NCBI RefSeq assembly: GCF_900098745.1
Contig: NZ_FQTT01000010.1
Location: forward strand, 62,001 to 126,000
Length of the DNA: 64,000 nucleotides
Direction: 5' to 3'
Origin: Actinomyces glycerinitolerans
GTDB taxonomy: Bacteria > Actinomycetota > Actinomycetes > Actinomycetales > Actinomycetaceae
Shown here: positions 44,355 to 53,769 of the stretch, piece by piece
Layout: each line of letters starts with the position of its first letter
How positions within the stretch are numbered: the stretch's first letter is position 1
Notes under the pieces: model-generated
Database searches by the model: none
Seen by the model: only the letters and a program-made list of their open reading frames with translations
Told to the model about the DNA's origin: nothing
Made by a program: the position numbers and the translations under genes

Positions 44355-45467
44355 ATGAACGACAGTCACGGGACCGTCATCGGCGTCGTCGAGCACGGAC
44401 GCCTACACGTCACCAACCCCGACGTCGCCCCACCACCCGCCCCCGACGGGGCTGAGCGTGCCCGCCGCCAGGCCCGGCTGGCCATCCTCAAGCGGCTAGC
44501 GGACGAGTCCATCGACATCAACGTCCTGGAAGCCGTCACCGGCCGCGGCCGCACCGACCTGAACCGGCACAACCCCGACTACCCGCGCGAGACCGTCAAG
44601 TTCAGTCAGCTACCCATCGCCTGGCGCAAGACCGCCGCCGAACGCATCGATGACGCCCTAACCCAACTTCAGGAAGACTACGACCGCAACGTGCAGCTGA
44701 ACCTGAAGTGGGTGGCCTGGCAGCTGAGCGACGCCACCCTGACCATGCGCATGGCCTGGACGGAGGAGAAGCGCCGGCGGCTTGAAGCCGACGCCAAGGA
44801 GAAGGCCGAGCGCGACGCAGAGGCTGCCGCGGAGGCCGCCCTGACCGTCGAGCAGCGCCGCCAGCGCGCCATCGACCAGGTTCTAGACACCCGCCTCCTG
44901 GACCCCCAGGCACGCGCCCAGGCCGGCCGCGGCGAGCTAGTGGAGCTGCGAGAGGTCCGTGAAGGCTCCACCATCTACCAGGAACCCGTCTACGCCGCAC
45001 CGCTGCCCGACCGCACCGTCATGGGCGGGGCCGTCGCCCGCGAAGCCGCCCGCCTCTCCCACCTCGGGGCGCTGTCCGCCACCATCGTGGCCGCCCTGAC
45101 CGGCATTGACGTGGACGAGGCCCAGGCCTGGGAGGACATGACCGGAGCCACCCTGGACTGGGCGACGCTGCCGGCCGAGTGGACCGGGGACTTCTTCCAG
45201 GTGCGCATCACGCGGGCCATTCAGGTGCTCAAGGACGCGGCCGCCGAAGACCCGGCGACTGTGGACCCGTGGGCAGTGAGCCTGCGGGATGTGCTGCTGG
45301 CACTGGGCTACGACACCTACGACGGCGGCCAGGACGACCAGGAGGACGACACCGAGGCCGGCACCAGCACCGGCACCGGCACCGGGGCTGTGCAGGAGAC
45401 CGGCCAGCAGGAGCAGCAGGAGGAGGAGACCAGGGGTAAGCGCCGCCGCTGGCCATGGCAGCACTAG
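44355..45467 (+). CDS. Unrecognised protein with two more copies of the same repeat and a coiled coil
   Basis: 370 residues. Repeat copies lie at about 53-124 (VLEAVTGRGR, LPIAWRKTAAERIDDALTQL) and 240-318 (VAALTGIDVD, WATLPAEWTGDFFQVRITRAI, VLLALG). Between them are a charged coiled coil (135-178, EEKRRRLEADAKEKAERDAE) and a beta-rich link. The C-terminus is a Gln/Glu/Thr-Gly tail ending KRRRWPWQH. Same operon as the three-repeat protein, 34 nt downstream. The two may form a mixed helical scaffold; function unknown. Confidence 0.75.
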   Translation: MNDSHGTVIGVVEHGRLHVTNPDVAPPPAPDGAERARRQARLAILKRLADESIDINVLEAVTGRGRTDLNRHNPDYPRETVKFSQLPIAWRKTAAERIDDALTQLQEDYDRNVQLNLKWVAWQLSDATLTMRMAWTEEKRRRLEADAKEKAERDAEAAAEAALTVEQRRQRAIDQVLDTRLLDPQARAQAGRGELVELREVREGSTIYQEPVYAAPLPDRTVMGGAVAREAARLSHLGALSATIVAALTGIDVDEAQAWEDMTGATLDWATLPAEWTGDFFQVRITRAIQVLKDAAAEDPATVDPWAVSLRDVLLALGYDTYDGGQDDQEDDTEAGTSTGTGTGAVQETGQQEQQEEETRGKRRRWPWQH

Positions 45468-46177
45468 CCACCAGCTACCCAGAACACACAGGGCGGGGAC
45501 ACCCGGGGGAGGAAACCCCGGTGCCCCCGGCCGCCGTCACCCACGAGGTCGACCGGCCCGCCGACGTGAACCAGGCCAACCCACCAAACACCCGCCCCCA
45601 GCAAACAGCCAGCAAACATTACCCGAACACACACGTATTGCACTGTCACTGCCCCGGCTTTGCCCGGGATTCAGGCGGCCCGAACATCGACAACATCACG
45701 GAACGAACGCCAGTGAGAGAGTAGATCGGTGCGCTTCCAGGCACAGGCCACCCTAACCCGGCCACAACTAGGCCACAACAACCAGCGTGCTCCCTGGAAC
45801 CGCCCAGTCACCTCACAGCACAGCAGACATTCTAGAATCGTCCAGTCACTGCCCAGATTGCCCATAGGGTAGCCACAGTTTCTTAACCCCGCTATCCGCC
45901 GGCCACCCCGCCGGAGTACCGCCCCAGGGCTCGTCAAACGCCCCGCCAGCAGCCCGACACCACCCCGCCCCCAGGCTACACGGTTGGCGCGTTCCAGGCC
46001 GCCCGCGGCCCCCCCAGGCGAGCCTCGCCCGAGCATTCGCAGGCCTTGGCCGGATCGAAACGCAAATCCTCCACGCATTCGAGAATCGTTCTCAGTAAGC
46101 CGTGCTCCCGCACTCCTCCCCTTGACCGCGAGCGCACCCCGCCCCTGCCCCGGGGGAACAGGTTAGGAGAAACGTGC
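45468..46177. other. Gene-free stretch
   Basis: 710 bp with lower-complexity open frames but no coding signal. A CATTC-T/G-AGAATCGT motif occurs twice (about 45826 and 46077). Otherwise I see nothing definite. Confidence 0.45.
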
Positions 46178-46675
46178 TTATTCACCTCTCAGCAAACCGC
46201 CGTATCGACGCTTGGCGCTAGTCCCATCCCGCTCAGCGTCTTCCTTCTGTTTATCGGGAAACAGGTACTTGGCGATGATCGCGGTAATGCCCAGGACTTC
46301 TACAGCCAGGCCAGTAATGAATGCGACAGCAATCGTATCGGTCATTTTGTCAGTTGCAGCCATCCACGTGGACACGCCCGCCGAAGTGAGGACGCAGACA
46401 TATGCAGACTTCACACCAAAGTCAAAAAACTCGTAGCGCAACTCGTTGGCTTGCGCGCGCCGATCAACCTCCAGCTGGTCGACTTTTTCAGCAATCTCTT
46501 CGTGGCTCGCGTACGTGGGTACATCATCCGCCTGCTGGATATCGCCAGTAGTTAGCTGTTCATAGGCATCAATTACAGCATCATCAGGCCCTTCGCCCTC
46601 GGGTAATGCGGGTTGCGCCGCCGTTGGAGGGACAGGTGCGCTGTGCGGCCTCGACTCCGAATCGCGCGAACTCAT
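46178..46675 (-). CDS. Membrane protein partnered with ImmA/IrrE peptidase
   Basis: 165 residues. A Pro/Ser-rich then acidic N-terminus leads into a helical stretch (SHEEIAEKVDQLEVDRRAQANELRYEFFDFGV) and two transmembrane helices (about 90-108 and 115-138), followed by a basic tail. Start overlaps the upstream peptidase stop by 4 nt. A membrane protein encoded with an ImmA/IrrE peptidase is the arrangement of RosmerTA-type toxin-antitoxin or immunity pairs. Confidence 0.7.
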   Translation of the reverse strand: MSSRDSESRPHSAPVPPTAAQPALPEGEGPDDAVIDAYEQLTTGDIQQADDVPTYASHEEIAEKVDQLEVDRRAQANELRYEFFDFGVKSAYVCVLTSAGVSTWMAATDKMTDTIAVAFITGLAVEVLGITAIIAKYLFPDKQKEDAERDGTSAKRRYGGLLRGE

Positions 46676-47226
46676 GCCGCAGCAGCCTGAAGTTCGCCCT
46701 GCTTAACCAAGCGGCCCAGCCTATGTGCGGCTGCCGAGTAGGAGACGTTGAACATGTCTGCGACATCGAAGGCAGCAAGGCTGAGAGTGAGACTGTCGTG
46801 GTTGTTAATAAGATCCGGGAAAGCTCTGAGGATTAGCTTTAGAGGCATAAGAAGTGCGCCAGCGAACTGGTCCGCATAGAACTCGTGCAGGTCGTACTTA
46901 GTGCCCCGCTCATCGCGAAATGAGAAGTCGTTATCCTTTACGATTGTAATGCGCTCCATGTAGTGCCCAATCTCATGAGCCAAAGTAAACCTCTGGCGCA
47001 CGGCTGACTCGGTGGAGTTAATGTAGATACGTGGACGCTCGTCATCGCTCTTTTTGATGAGCATCCCGGACGTTCCTGCGGGGAGAGCGTCGGTGTGGGT
47101 CACACGAATTTCCAATGACTCGCATAGAGCCTCAAGATCAACCTGCCCATCGGGGCGAGCGTGAAGTTCCCGAACTTTGTCGGCAGTCTGCTGCGCCGCC
47201 TGCCAGATCAGTGGTGTAGTAGCCAT
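46672..47226 (-). CDS. ImmA/IrrE family zinc metallopeptidase
   Basis: 184 residues. FTLAHEIGHYMER is the HExxH zinc motif and EFYADQFAGALLMP gives the third ligand; both define ImmA/IrrE. The C-terminus (FDVADMFNVSYSAAAHRLGRLV) looks like the substrate-binding HTH-like tail. ImmA-type enzymes cut Xre repressors and trigger induction or excision of ICEs and prophages. AAGGAGG precedes the ATG. There is no Xre repressor next to it, which is unusual. Confidence 0.88.
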   Translation of the reverse strand: MATTPLIWQAAQQTADKVRELHARPDGQVDLEALCESLEIRVTHTDALPAGTSGMLIKKSDDERPRIYINSTESAVRQRFTLAHEIGHYMERITIVKDNDFSFRDERGTKYDLHEFYADQFAGALLMPLKLILRAFPDLINNHDSLTLSLAAFDVADMFNVSYSAAAHRLGRLVKQGELQAAAA

Positions 47227-47429
47227 CTGCGCACCTCCTTAGCCGAGTCGTACGTGTGCGGCCCCGAACGGCACTCTGATCGAAGCGGAGAGCCTCTGAG
47301 GTCACTCGCAGCTGCACATGATCAGCATACTCATGATGCACAACCATGGGTGGCCAGTCAATGGGGCGGACCGCACGCCTTCTTCGCCACACGGGCCTAC
47401 TCGACTCAGCACGAACTCGGGGAGGTCTC

Positions 47430-47505
47430 GAGGGGCACCACGGGGACAGCATGGGGACACGTCGGGGACGTCCCGAGGGGCAGTACCGGGACATCATGGG
47501 GACAC
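47430..47505. repeat. Imperfect 31-bp direct repeat near attR
   Basis: 47430-47460 and 47475-47505 share GAGGGGCA, GGGACA and CATGGGGACAC, 45 bp apart. Paired direct repeats near an att site could be integrase or excisionase arm sites; this is inference. Confidence 0.6.
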
Positions 47506-47657
47506 CCCTTCCGTCGTCGAACAGGGTTGAGCCAAGGTGGCTAAACTCGTGTCAGGAGGTGGTGCGGTGAGTTTGTTTCGGGGTGGTAGTTCCACGTCTG
47601 CTACACGTCACTAGCGTCGGTCAGAGTTTTCGTTGGAATGGTGCGGCTGTGTACATA

Positions 47658-47671
47658 ACTGGGATTTCTGA
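47658..47671 (+). repeat. attR: orphan nrdF 3' end, 14-bp core
   Basis: Exact copy of 33627-33640 (ACTGGGATTTCTGA) with no nrdF frame before it. It lies between the last element gene and the next host gene. Confidence 0.75.
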
Positions 47672-47730
47672 GATCTGGGTGCTCTCCGGCCTCCGCGGGT
47701 ACCGGCGAGGCGCCCCGGGTGGGGGATGAG

Positions 47731-48819
47731 ATGCGCGAGCAGCCCGTGGTCGACGCCGGTTCCCGGCCATGGGGGCGCGTGCGGCACCTGCCGGGAGGTT
47801 GGCGCCGGTGGGTGGCCGCCATCTGCTGCCTGGTGGTGGCTACGGCGGTAACTCTGGCGGTGATCTCGTATAACTCGCCGCTGAGGCGGCTGAGCCGGCA
47901 GGTGGAGTCCTGGGCCGGCGGCCAGGACGCGGTACTGACGGCGACGACGCAGCTCTATCCGGAGTGGCCTGAGCTCCTGCCGGAGCGCCTCGTGGTGGAG
48001 GCGGAGATCCGGCCCGAAACGACCGCAGCCGAGGTCTGTGAACTGGCGGATCAGCTCAACGGGCTATTCGACCCCGAGGCCGGTGACGACATCCGCCGCG
48101 ATCTCAGCCTGCGCCTGACCAGGAGCGGAACCAGCATCGTCTACGAGGACCAGTTGCTTTGGCCGCGATCGTCTGTGGGACGCGACTGGGAGGCGCCCCA
48201 CTGCGCCCCGCTGGAGTACGCCTACGACTTGGCGGGCCCGGGCGTGGAGGAGATCGTCGCCCGCCCCGACTCCCTGCGGGTCACGCGCGCCGACGCCGAC
48301 GCGGTCCCGACGGGCCTGGTTGCGCGCGCCCCCGCCGACGCCGGAACAAGGGCGACGGCCACGGATGATGTACGTGTGAGCGGCTGGCAGGTGGAGGTCA
48401 GGGCCGACTCGGACAAGACCGTGCCCACAGAGGTCCTGGGCCCCGTCATGGAGGCGCTTCCGGCGAATGACGACGGTCTGGTCTGGCTGGACTCCCAGGG
48501 CGATTCCGCAAGCGTTCGGCCCGCCGATTCGGTTGTCAGCCTGACCGCAAGGCGGCTGGAGGACCAACCGGGCGGGCCGACGGTTGAGGAGCAGGCGGCG
48601 GCGGTGTTGGCCGCGGCTGAGGGAACGCCCGGGCTGGAGCTGGTCGGCATCTGCGCTTCTAAGTGGCTCGCCGACACGACGGACGACCCGGATTCCACCG
48701 GCAGTTGCGTGTACTTCGATCTCAATGCCGACGGTGCCATCGTCCCGGACACGCCCTATCCGCACGGGCTCGCCGACCCGGACGCCCTGTATGCGGCCGC
48801 GCAGGAGCGGCGCGGCTGA
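47731..48819 (+). CDS. Single-pass membrane protein of unknown function
   Basis: 362 residues. A basic N-terminus, one transmembrane helix (about 30-50, WVAAICCLVVATAVTLAVISY) and a large outer domain with repeating alpha/beta units (VVEAEIRPETTAAEVCELADQLNGLF; VEVRADSDKTVPTEVLGPVMEAL), possibly two related subdomains. ATG at 47731 has GGGGGA upstream; GTG at 47719 is an alternative. First host gene beyond attR. No family recognised. Confidence 0.65.
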   Translation: MREQPVVDAGSRPWGRVRHLPGGWRRWVAAICCLVVATAVTLAVISYNSPLRRLSRQVESWAGGQDAVLTATTQLYPEWPELLPERLVVEAEIRPETTAAEVCELADQLNGLFDPEAGDDIRRDLSLRLTRSGTSIVYEDQLLWPRSSVGRDWEAPHCAPLEYAYDLAGPGVEEIVARPDSLRVTRADADAVPTGLVARAPADAGTRATATDDVRVSGWQVEVRADSDKTVPTEVLGPVMEALPANDDGLVWLDSQGDSASVRPADSVVSLTARRLEDQPGGPTVEEQAAAVLAAAEGTPGLELVGICASKWLADTTDDPDSTGSCVYFDLNADGAIVPDTPYPHGLADPDALYAAAQERRG

Positions 48820-48822
48820 GCG

Positions 48823-49302
48823 CTAGCGGCGCAGCTTCACGGCGCAAGTCCCGCTGAAAGCCACCGAGAGGAGCATCAGCGGTAATCCCGCTCCGGGTGT
48901 GGCACCGACACTATTGGTGAGAGCCGCGTGGGACGCGATCAGTGCGAGGGCTGTCAGCGCGGTCAATAGGGACATCCCGGCATCTACCCGGTCACTGTTA
49001 GCGCCCACCCGTCCCAGGGCGCACAACCACAGCGTGATGGCCAGAACGACCCCTACGGCCGCATGCAATTTCGCCGGTCCCAGGGTTTCCGGGCCGAAGA
49101 GCATCCCCATCAGGCCTAACGTATCCACCTCGCCCCTTCTATATCCGGTGGGGATCCGCAGATACCACGGGCTGAGCGCGGATCCGACCATGCAGGCCAG
49201 GCCTGCCCAAAGCAGGGCGCTGCGCAGCGCTTCGTGCAGGTCGTGAAGGTGGCGGCCCGCGAAGGGGCCGACGGTGTCTTGCCTGTTGGGTGTGTTTGTC
49301 AC
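48823..49302 (-). CDS. Four-helix membrane protein of unknown function
   Basis: 159 residues, four hydrophobic segments (ALLWAGLACMVGSALSPWYL; AVGVVLAITLWLCALG; LLTALTALALIASHAAL; LPLMLLSVAFSGTCAV). GTG start. Convergent with the preceding gene, stops 3 nt apart. No family recognised. Confidence 0.6.
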   Translation of the reverse strand: MTNTPNRQDTVGPFAGRHLHDLHEALRSALLWAGLACMVGSALSPWYLRIPTGYRRGEVDTLGLMGMLFGPETLGPAKLHAAVGVVLAITLWLCALGRVGANSDRVDAGMSLLTALTALALIASHAALTNSVGATPGAGLPLMLLSVAFSGTCAVKLRR

Positions 49303-49604
49303 ACCCGTAGATTACGGGATGGTGACGAGTGGTGGCTGTGCGATCGGAGCTGCGCAGGTCGCTGGAATTTCCTGGCTTTTCCGGTTTGTGGGGGGGGTGC
49401 TGGCGTGTCCGCCAGAGCGTGGGTGGCGGGGTCTGTGTCCGGATCGCATTCAGACTGAGCCGGCATAGGGGATCGGTGCCGGGGGCCTGGCCTCCCCGGA
49501 GAGTGCCGAGCCGCAAGGGGGCTATTCGGTTCGGCAACACCCTTGGGCCGCGACGCGGCGCCGGCGGCGTCTTGGTGCCCGGGGCTGAGGTCGCCTACGG
49601 GGCC

Positions 49605-49697
49605 GTCTACTACGCCGGTTCGACCTCTATTACGCCGGTTAGGTGTTTGCTGAAGGGCTGCGGAGCCTTCAGCACAGGTCTAACCGGCGTAGTAGAC
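49605..49697. repeat. Dispersed hairpin family C, copy 1
   Basis: GTCTACTACGCCGGTT (49605-49620) pairs perfectly with 49682-49697. Inside are a second TTACGCCGGTT and a GCTGAAGG/CCTTCAGC stem. Its reverse strand shares CTTCAGCAAAC and GAACCGGCGTA with 60085-60142. Confidence 0.75.
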
Positions 49698-49826
49698 ACC
49701 GAAGGGGCGTACCCAACGCGCCCTGCGGCCCCACAGTCCCAGCGCCCCCAAGGCTGCGGCGCCGCGAAGGCCCGCACCACCAAGGCACCACACCCCAAAC
49801 CGGAAGAGCTGCTTACCTCGGCTGGC

Positions 49827-49984
49827 TCACTCGCCGTCGTCGGGCAGCACCCAGGCGCGGGAGGGGGCGAAGCTGACGCGCACGGCGTCGCCCTCGGCGT
49901 GCACGGCGCTGACGTCCGGGTCGGACTCCAGACAGACGATGGTGCCGACCTGCGTCTCGACCTCGTACTCCACGTGGTCGCCGT
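49827..49984 (-). pseudogene. Orphan 3' fragment of the ABC ATPase gene
   Basis: It encodes the last 51 residues of the transporter ATPase (GDHVEYEVETQVGTIVCLESD through VLPDDGE) and ends in its own TGA. Nothing upstream in this frame belongs to an ATPase. 155 of 156 bases match the intact gene, so the copy is recent. Confidence 0.85.
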
Positions 49985-50064
49985 TGCGCATGGCCTCATG
50001 GCGGGCAGCCTCGACACCGTGCCAGGCGGGAGAGCTCAAGGTGACTCCGGGTGCGACCGGGTGG

Positions 50065-51018
50065 TTACTCTCGCACGCGTTGCCCGTCGACGGCGGCACG
50101 GGTCATTTCCAGTGCGGCACCGAGGTCGTCATACCGCAGTTGCGCCACACGTGCGAACAAGACATCGATGACCGCGAGTTGCGCCATGCGGCTCGCCAAT
50201 GCAGCGGCGCGCAACTCGGTCTCGCGCGCAATCGTGACCAGCACGAGGTCCGCGGCTGCGGCTATTGGTGAGGCGGGATTGCCGGTGACGGCTACCGTGA
50301 GGGCGCCACGGCCGTGGGCGAGACGAAGTGCGCGGAGCACTTCGGCGGTACGGCCCGAGAAGGAGATGCCGACAGCGACGTCATCCGTGTCCAGGAGCGC
50401 GGCGTGCACGAGCTGGACGTGGGTGTCGGGGCTGAATTGGCAGGGCAGTCCGATGCGCTGCAGTTTCTGCGACAGGTCCGAGGCCACTAATCCGGAGGCG
50501 CCGACGCCGAAGGCGGTAACCGGGGCGTGGTCTGCGATTGCCCGGGCCGCCCGCTCGAGGGCGTCCAGGTTGAGGCCGGCCACGGTCTGTTCAATGGAAC
50601 GGGCTTCATGGAAGGCGATCTTCGCGGCCAGTTCCTCTAAGGTGTCGTCGGCGTTTATCTGGCCTTGAGCGACGCCGGCCTGTTCGCGTTCGAGGTCCTG
50701 GCGCGATAGTTCCTGAGCTAGCGCCAGGCGTAGCTCGGGCAGGCCGGAGTAACCGAGTGCGCGGGCGAAGCGAACGACGCTCGCCTGCGAAACACCGGCC
50801 GCACGTGCTAGCGAGGCGGTCGTGGCGGAGAGGGCCGCCCTTGGGTCCGTCAGGATCTGAGCGGCCAGGGCCTCCTCTGTGGCGGAGAAACCGTCACGTG
50901 CTCGGCGGATCCGTTCGGTGAGTGGAAGAGCTCCTGCTTCGGGTGACTGCGCCGATGGCGGCGAGCCCATGGCGCCGATCTGTTCGGGCACCGATTGCGG
51001 GGTCATGTCGGTGTGCAT
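50065..51018 (-). CDS. RpiR-family regulator of MurNAc catabolism (MurR-like)
   Basis: 317 residues. N-terminal HTH_6 (LTERIRRARDGFSATEEALAAQILTDP, then ASLARAAGVSQASVVRFARALGYSG) and a C-terminal SIS sugar-phosphate isomerase-fold sensor (VTAFGVGASGLVASDLSQKLQRIG; DVAVGISFSGRTAEVLRAL). It lies divergent from murQ, so it probably represses the module and senses MurNAc-6-phosphate. GAGGAGGCACCC precedes the ATG at 51018. The 3' end abuts the duplicated ATPase fragment. Confidence 0.88.
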   Translation of the reverse strand: MHTDMTPQSVPEQIGAMGSPPSAQSPEAGALPLTERIRRARDGFSATEEALAAQILTDPRAALSATTASLARAAGVSQASVVRFARALGYSGLPELRLALAQELSRQDLEREQAGVAQGQINADDTLEELAAKIAFHEARSIEQTVAGLNLDALERAARAIADHAPVTAFGVGASGLVASDLSQKLQRIGLPCQFSPDTHVQLVHAALLDTDDVAVGISFSGRTAEVLRALRLAHGRGALTVAVTGNPASPIAAAADLVLVTIARETELRAAALASRMAQLAVIDVLFARVAQLRYDDLGAALEMTRAAVDGQRVRE

Positions 51019-51169
51019 GGGTGCCTCCTCGAACGCCGTCCTCCTGGTTGCGCGAGCTTCACCGTACATCCTCGAGCATGCCCCCCACTTATGAAGCGGA
51101 GTTCCATGCAGGGAAGATATGGTGTAGTCTTGCATCACCTTGACGGCAACGGAGTCGGAGGGAAGCAGG

Positions 51170-52222
51170 ATGGCAGACCTGGAAGCGGCGGCAGCCCGGG
51201 ATCGGCAATCACAGCGACTGGGAATCACCGAGCAGCGCAACCCAGCCTCGGCGGATCTGGACCGCATGAGTTCGCTTGAGATCGTGACGGTTATGAACAA
51301 GGAGGATCACAAGGTCGCCGATGCCGTGCAGCAGGCCTTGCCGCAGATCGCCCGTGCCGTCGACGCCGTAGTTGCGGGCCTCCGCTCGGGTGGGCGCCTC
51401 ATCTACATGGGAGCCGGCACCTCCGGACGACTCGGGGTGCTTGATGCCGCGGAATGCCCCCCAACGTTTCGCACCGACCCGAACCTTGTCGTTGGGCTCA
51501 TCGCCGGGGGGAAGGGGGCCATGTTCACGGCTGTCGAAGGGGCCGAGGACTCGGCCGAACTGGGCGTCTCCGACCTGAATGAGCTACAGCTGACTGCGCA
51601 AGACGTCGTCATCGGCGTCGCCGCCTCGGGGCGCACCCCCTATGTCATCGGCGGACTGGACCGCGCCCGTGAGCTAGGGGCCACAACGATCTCGCTTGCC
51701 TGTAATACCGGTGCCCGCACATCCGCGCACGCCGACATCGCCATCGAAATCGACAACGGTCCCGAAGTAATCACCGGATCGTCGAGGTTGAAGGCCGGTA
51801 CCAGTCAGAAACTCGTTCTGAACATGATCTCTACGGCCGCCATGGTCAGAATGGGCAAGGTCTACGGCAACCTGATGGTCGATGTCGCCCCGAACAACAC
51901 CAAACTCATCGAAAGGGCCGAGCGCATCGTGATGGCCGCTGCGGGCTGCGGCCGAGAGCAGGCTCGTGCCGCCCTCCGGGCCGCGGGCGGTCACGCCAAG
52001 ACGGCCATCGTCATGGTGATCCGCGGAGTCGACGCCGCCCAAGCCCGGCGAGCGCTTGACGCTGCCGACGGTTTCGTGCGCGCCGCCATCGAAGAGCCAG
52101 GCGCCACGGCTGACCCCCCTCGATGCGCGGCCGCGCTTGCGGAAAGGCCTTCCGTCCAACCGGATTCCATCGTCTTCACCCAATCCGATCCGGTCTCCCC
52201 CCACGGGGATACGAAGGAGTAG
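51170..52222 (+). CDS. murQ: N-acetylmuramic acid 6-phosphate etherase
   Basis: 350 residues. SIS-domain motifs [49 protein letters not shown] and [17 protein letters not shown] are diagnostic. MurQ removes the lactyl ether from MurNAc-6-phosphate to give GlcNAc-6-phosphate and lactate in the cytoplasm. A C-terminal UBA-like helical part is followed by a longer tail than usual. The ATG at 51170 follows GGAGGGAAGCAGG. The next gene starts 9 nt downstream. Confidence 0.95.
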   Translation: MADLEAAAARDRQSQRLGITEQRNPASADLDRMSSLEIVTVMNKEDHKVADAVQQALPQIARAVDAVVAGLRSGGRLIYMGAGTSGRLGVLDAAECPPTFRTDPNLVVGLIAGGKGAMFTAVEGAEDSAELGVSDLNELQLTAQDVVIGVAASGRTPYVIGGLDRARELGATTISLACNTGARTSAHADIAIEIDNGPEVITGSSRLKAGTSQKLVLNMISTAAMVRMGKVYGNLMVDVAPNNTKLIERAERIVMAAAGCGREQARAALRAAGGHAKTAIVMVIRGVDAAQARRALDAADGFVRAAIEEPGATADPPRCAAALAERPSVQPDSIVFTQSDPVSPHGDTKE

Positions 52223-52231
52223 TGCTCAGCC

Positions 52232-53737
52232 ATGAACTATCACAAGCTCAGCCGCGACATTCAGCGGCTTGCCGGGGGGCCCGGCAACATCAGGTCGCAC
52301 ACCAACTGCATGACGCGTCTGCGTCTGGACGTAGCAGATACCGGCAAGGTCGATATTGACGGCATTAAGGCGCTCGACGGAGTGCTGGGCGTCGTTCCGG
52401 GAGAACAGGTGCAGATCGTCGTTGGTCCCGGTCACGCCGCCCGGCTGCGTGAGGTCTTCGATCAAACCGCGGGCGACGCAGGCAGTGCCGCTCTCGACAT
52501 CAACGCGGACCCCGAACTGACGCGGTCTGAAGCCGACTTGGCGGCAACCACCCGCGCTAAGGTCAAGTCTCGCCAGACCACCCCCATCCAGCGGATGTTC
52601 CGCCACATCGGGAATATCTTCGTTCCAATCATCCCCGGCTTCATCGCCTGCGGCCTGGTCACCGCCATCGCGAACATCTGGAAGATGTTCGACCCGGACA
52701 TAGCGAACAACGCGTGGTTCCTCGCCTTCTCCGGCATCGGGTCGATCCTCGTCGGGGCGCTGTACTTCATCGTCGGCCACAACACCGCCAAGGAATTCGG
52801 GGGTGCCCCCATTATGGGCTTCCTCGCCGGAGGCGTGCCCTATATGACCGCCCTGGGTGGGATTCCCGCCGTGATCGGCGCAGATGGCACCGAGACCTCT
52901 CCGGCGATCCCTCTGACAATTCCTGTATTCGGTGACCTGGCCCCGGGCCTCGGCGGCATCATCGGCGTCATTATCACCGCGTGGCTTTTCGCCGCCATTG
53001 AGAAGCGGGTCCGTAAGCTGGTGCCGGCTGCACTCGATCTCTTCCTGGTCCCGGTGATTACCCTGCTGCTCGGTGCCGCCCTTTGCATATTCGTCGTCAT
53101 GCCGCTGTCGGCCATCCTCATGCGCGCCCTCACCTGGTTGCTGGTCGACTTCGCCCTCAAGACCGGAGGCATCATCGGCGGATTCATCATGTCGACCTTC
53201 TTCCTCCCGATGGTCATGCTTGGCATCCACCAGGGCCTCACGCCGATCCACGCCGAGCTCATCACCGACCACGGGTTCACCGAATTGCTTCCGATCCTGG
53301 CGATGGGCGGAGCCGGGCAGGTAGGCATGGCCCTGGCCGTGCTGATGCGCACGAAGAACGACAAACTGCGGGACGTCGTGAAATCGGCGCTGCCGATCGG
53401 TGTTCTCGGTATTGGGGAGCCGCTCATCTACGGCGTTTCGCTGCCGCTGCTGCGACCGTTCTTCACCGCCTGCCTGGGTGCCGGTTTCGGGGGTGCCTTT
53501 ATCGCCTTCGGCATGCAGCAGAGCCTCTTCGGCGCCGGTGCGCTGGGACTGTCGGGGCTGCTCATGATCCCGGTCATCACCGCTGGAAAGTGGCTGTGGT
53601 ACGTCGGCGGCTGGCTTATTGCCGTCGTCATGGGGGCGGTGCTGACCTACTTCTTCGGCTACCGCGAGGCCGACGTCGAACGGGTCTACGGGGACGGAGG
53701 AGCCGTTGATCTGCCGGTACTGAATACCATGGGCTGA
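52232..53737 (+). CDS. murP: PTS EIIBC component for MurNAc (MurP-like)
   Basis: 501 residues. The EIIB domain holds the phosphocysteine in HTNCMTRLRLDV (Cys26); a linker leads to a ten-helix EIIC domain (PIIPGFIACGLVTAIANIW, GHNTAKEFGGAPIMGFLAGG, GIHQGLTPIHAELI, GIGEPLIYG). It imports and phosphorylates MurNAc using phospho-EIIA from elsewhere. Order and coupling with murQ support the substrate; sequence alone cannot exclude another amino sugar. Confidence 0.88.
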   Translation: MNYHKLSRDIQRLAGGPGNIRSHTNCMTRLRLDVADTGKVDIDGIKALDGVLGVVPGEQVQIVVGPGHAARLREVFDQTAGDAGSAALDINADPELTRSEADLAATTRAKVKSRQTTPIQRMFRHIGNIFVPIIPGFIACGLVTAIANIWKMFDPDIANNAWFLAFSGIGSILVGALYFIVGHNTAKEFGGAPIMGFLAGGVPYMTALGGIPAVIGADGTETSPAIPLTIPVFGDLAPGLGGIIGVIITAWLFAAIEKRVRKLVPAALDLFLVPVITLLLGAALCIFVVMPLSAILMRALTWLLVDFALKTGGIIGGFIMSTFFLPMVMLGIHQGLTPIHAELITDHGFTELLPILAMGGAGQVGMALAVLMRTKNDKLRDVVKSALPIGVLGIGEPLIYGVSLPLLRPFFTACLGAGFGGAFIAFGMQQSLFGAGALGLSGLLMIPVITAGKWLWYVGGWLIAVVMGAVLTYFFGYREADVERVYGDGGAVDLPVLNTMG

Positions 53738-53769
53738 GTTGCACGGGCCGGATCGACGGGAGGAAAACG

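Larger units (their letters stand above)
47227..47730. other. Gene-free right end of the element and attR
   Basis: 504 bp holding the imperfect 31-bp direct repeat (47430-47505) and attR (47658-47671). No gene seen. Confidence 0.55.
49303..50064. other. Gene-free stretch with hairpin family C and an ABC ATPase fragment
   Basis: 762 bp. It contains the two-level hairpin at 49605-49697, a CCCCAAACCGGAAGAGC segment near 49793 and the 156-bp copy of the ABC ATPase 3' end at 49829-49984. Confidence 0.6.

Noticed and set aside
45455-45724. An 89-codon frame overlapping the end of the second repeat protein gene
   Set aside because: No ribosome site, low complexity, no recognisable pattern. It is possible but not supportable.
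33641-47671. Complete prophage
   Set aside because: No terminase, portal, capsid, tail or lysis genes were recognised in the region.
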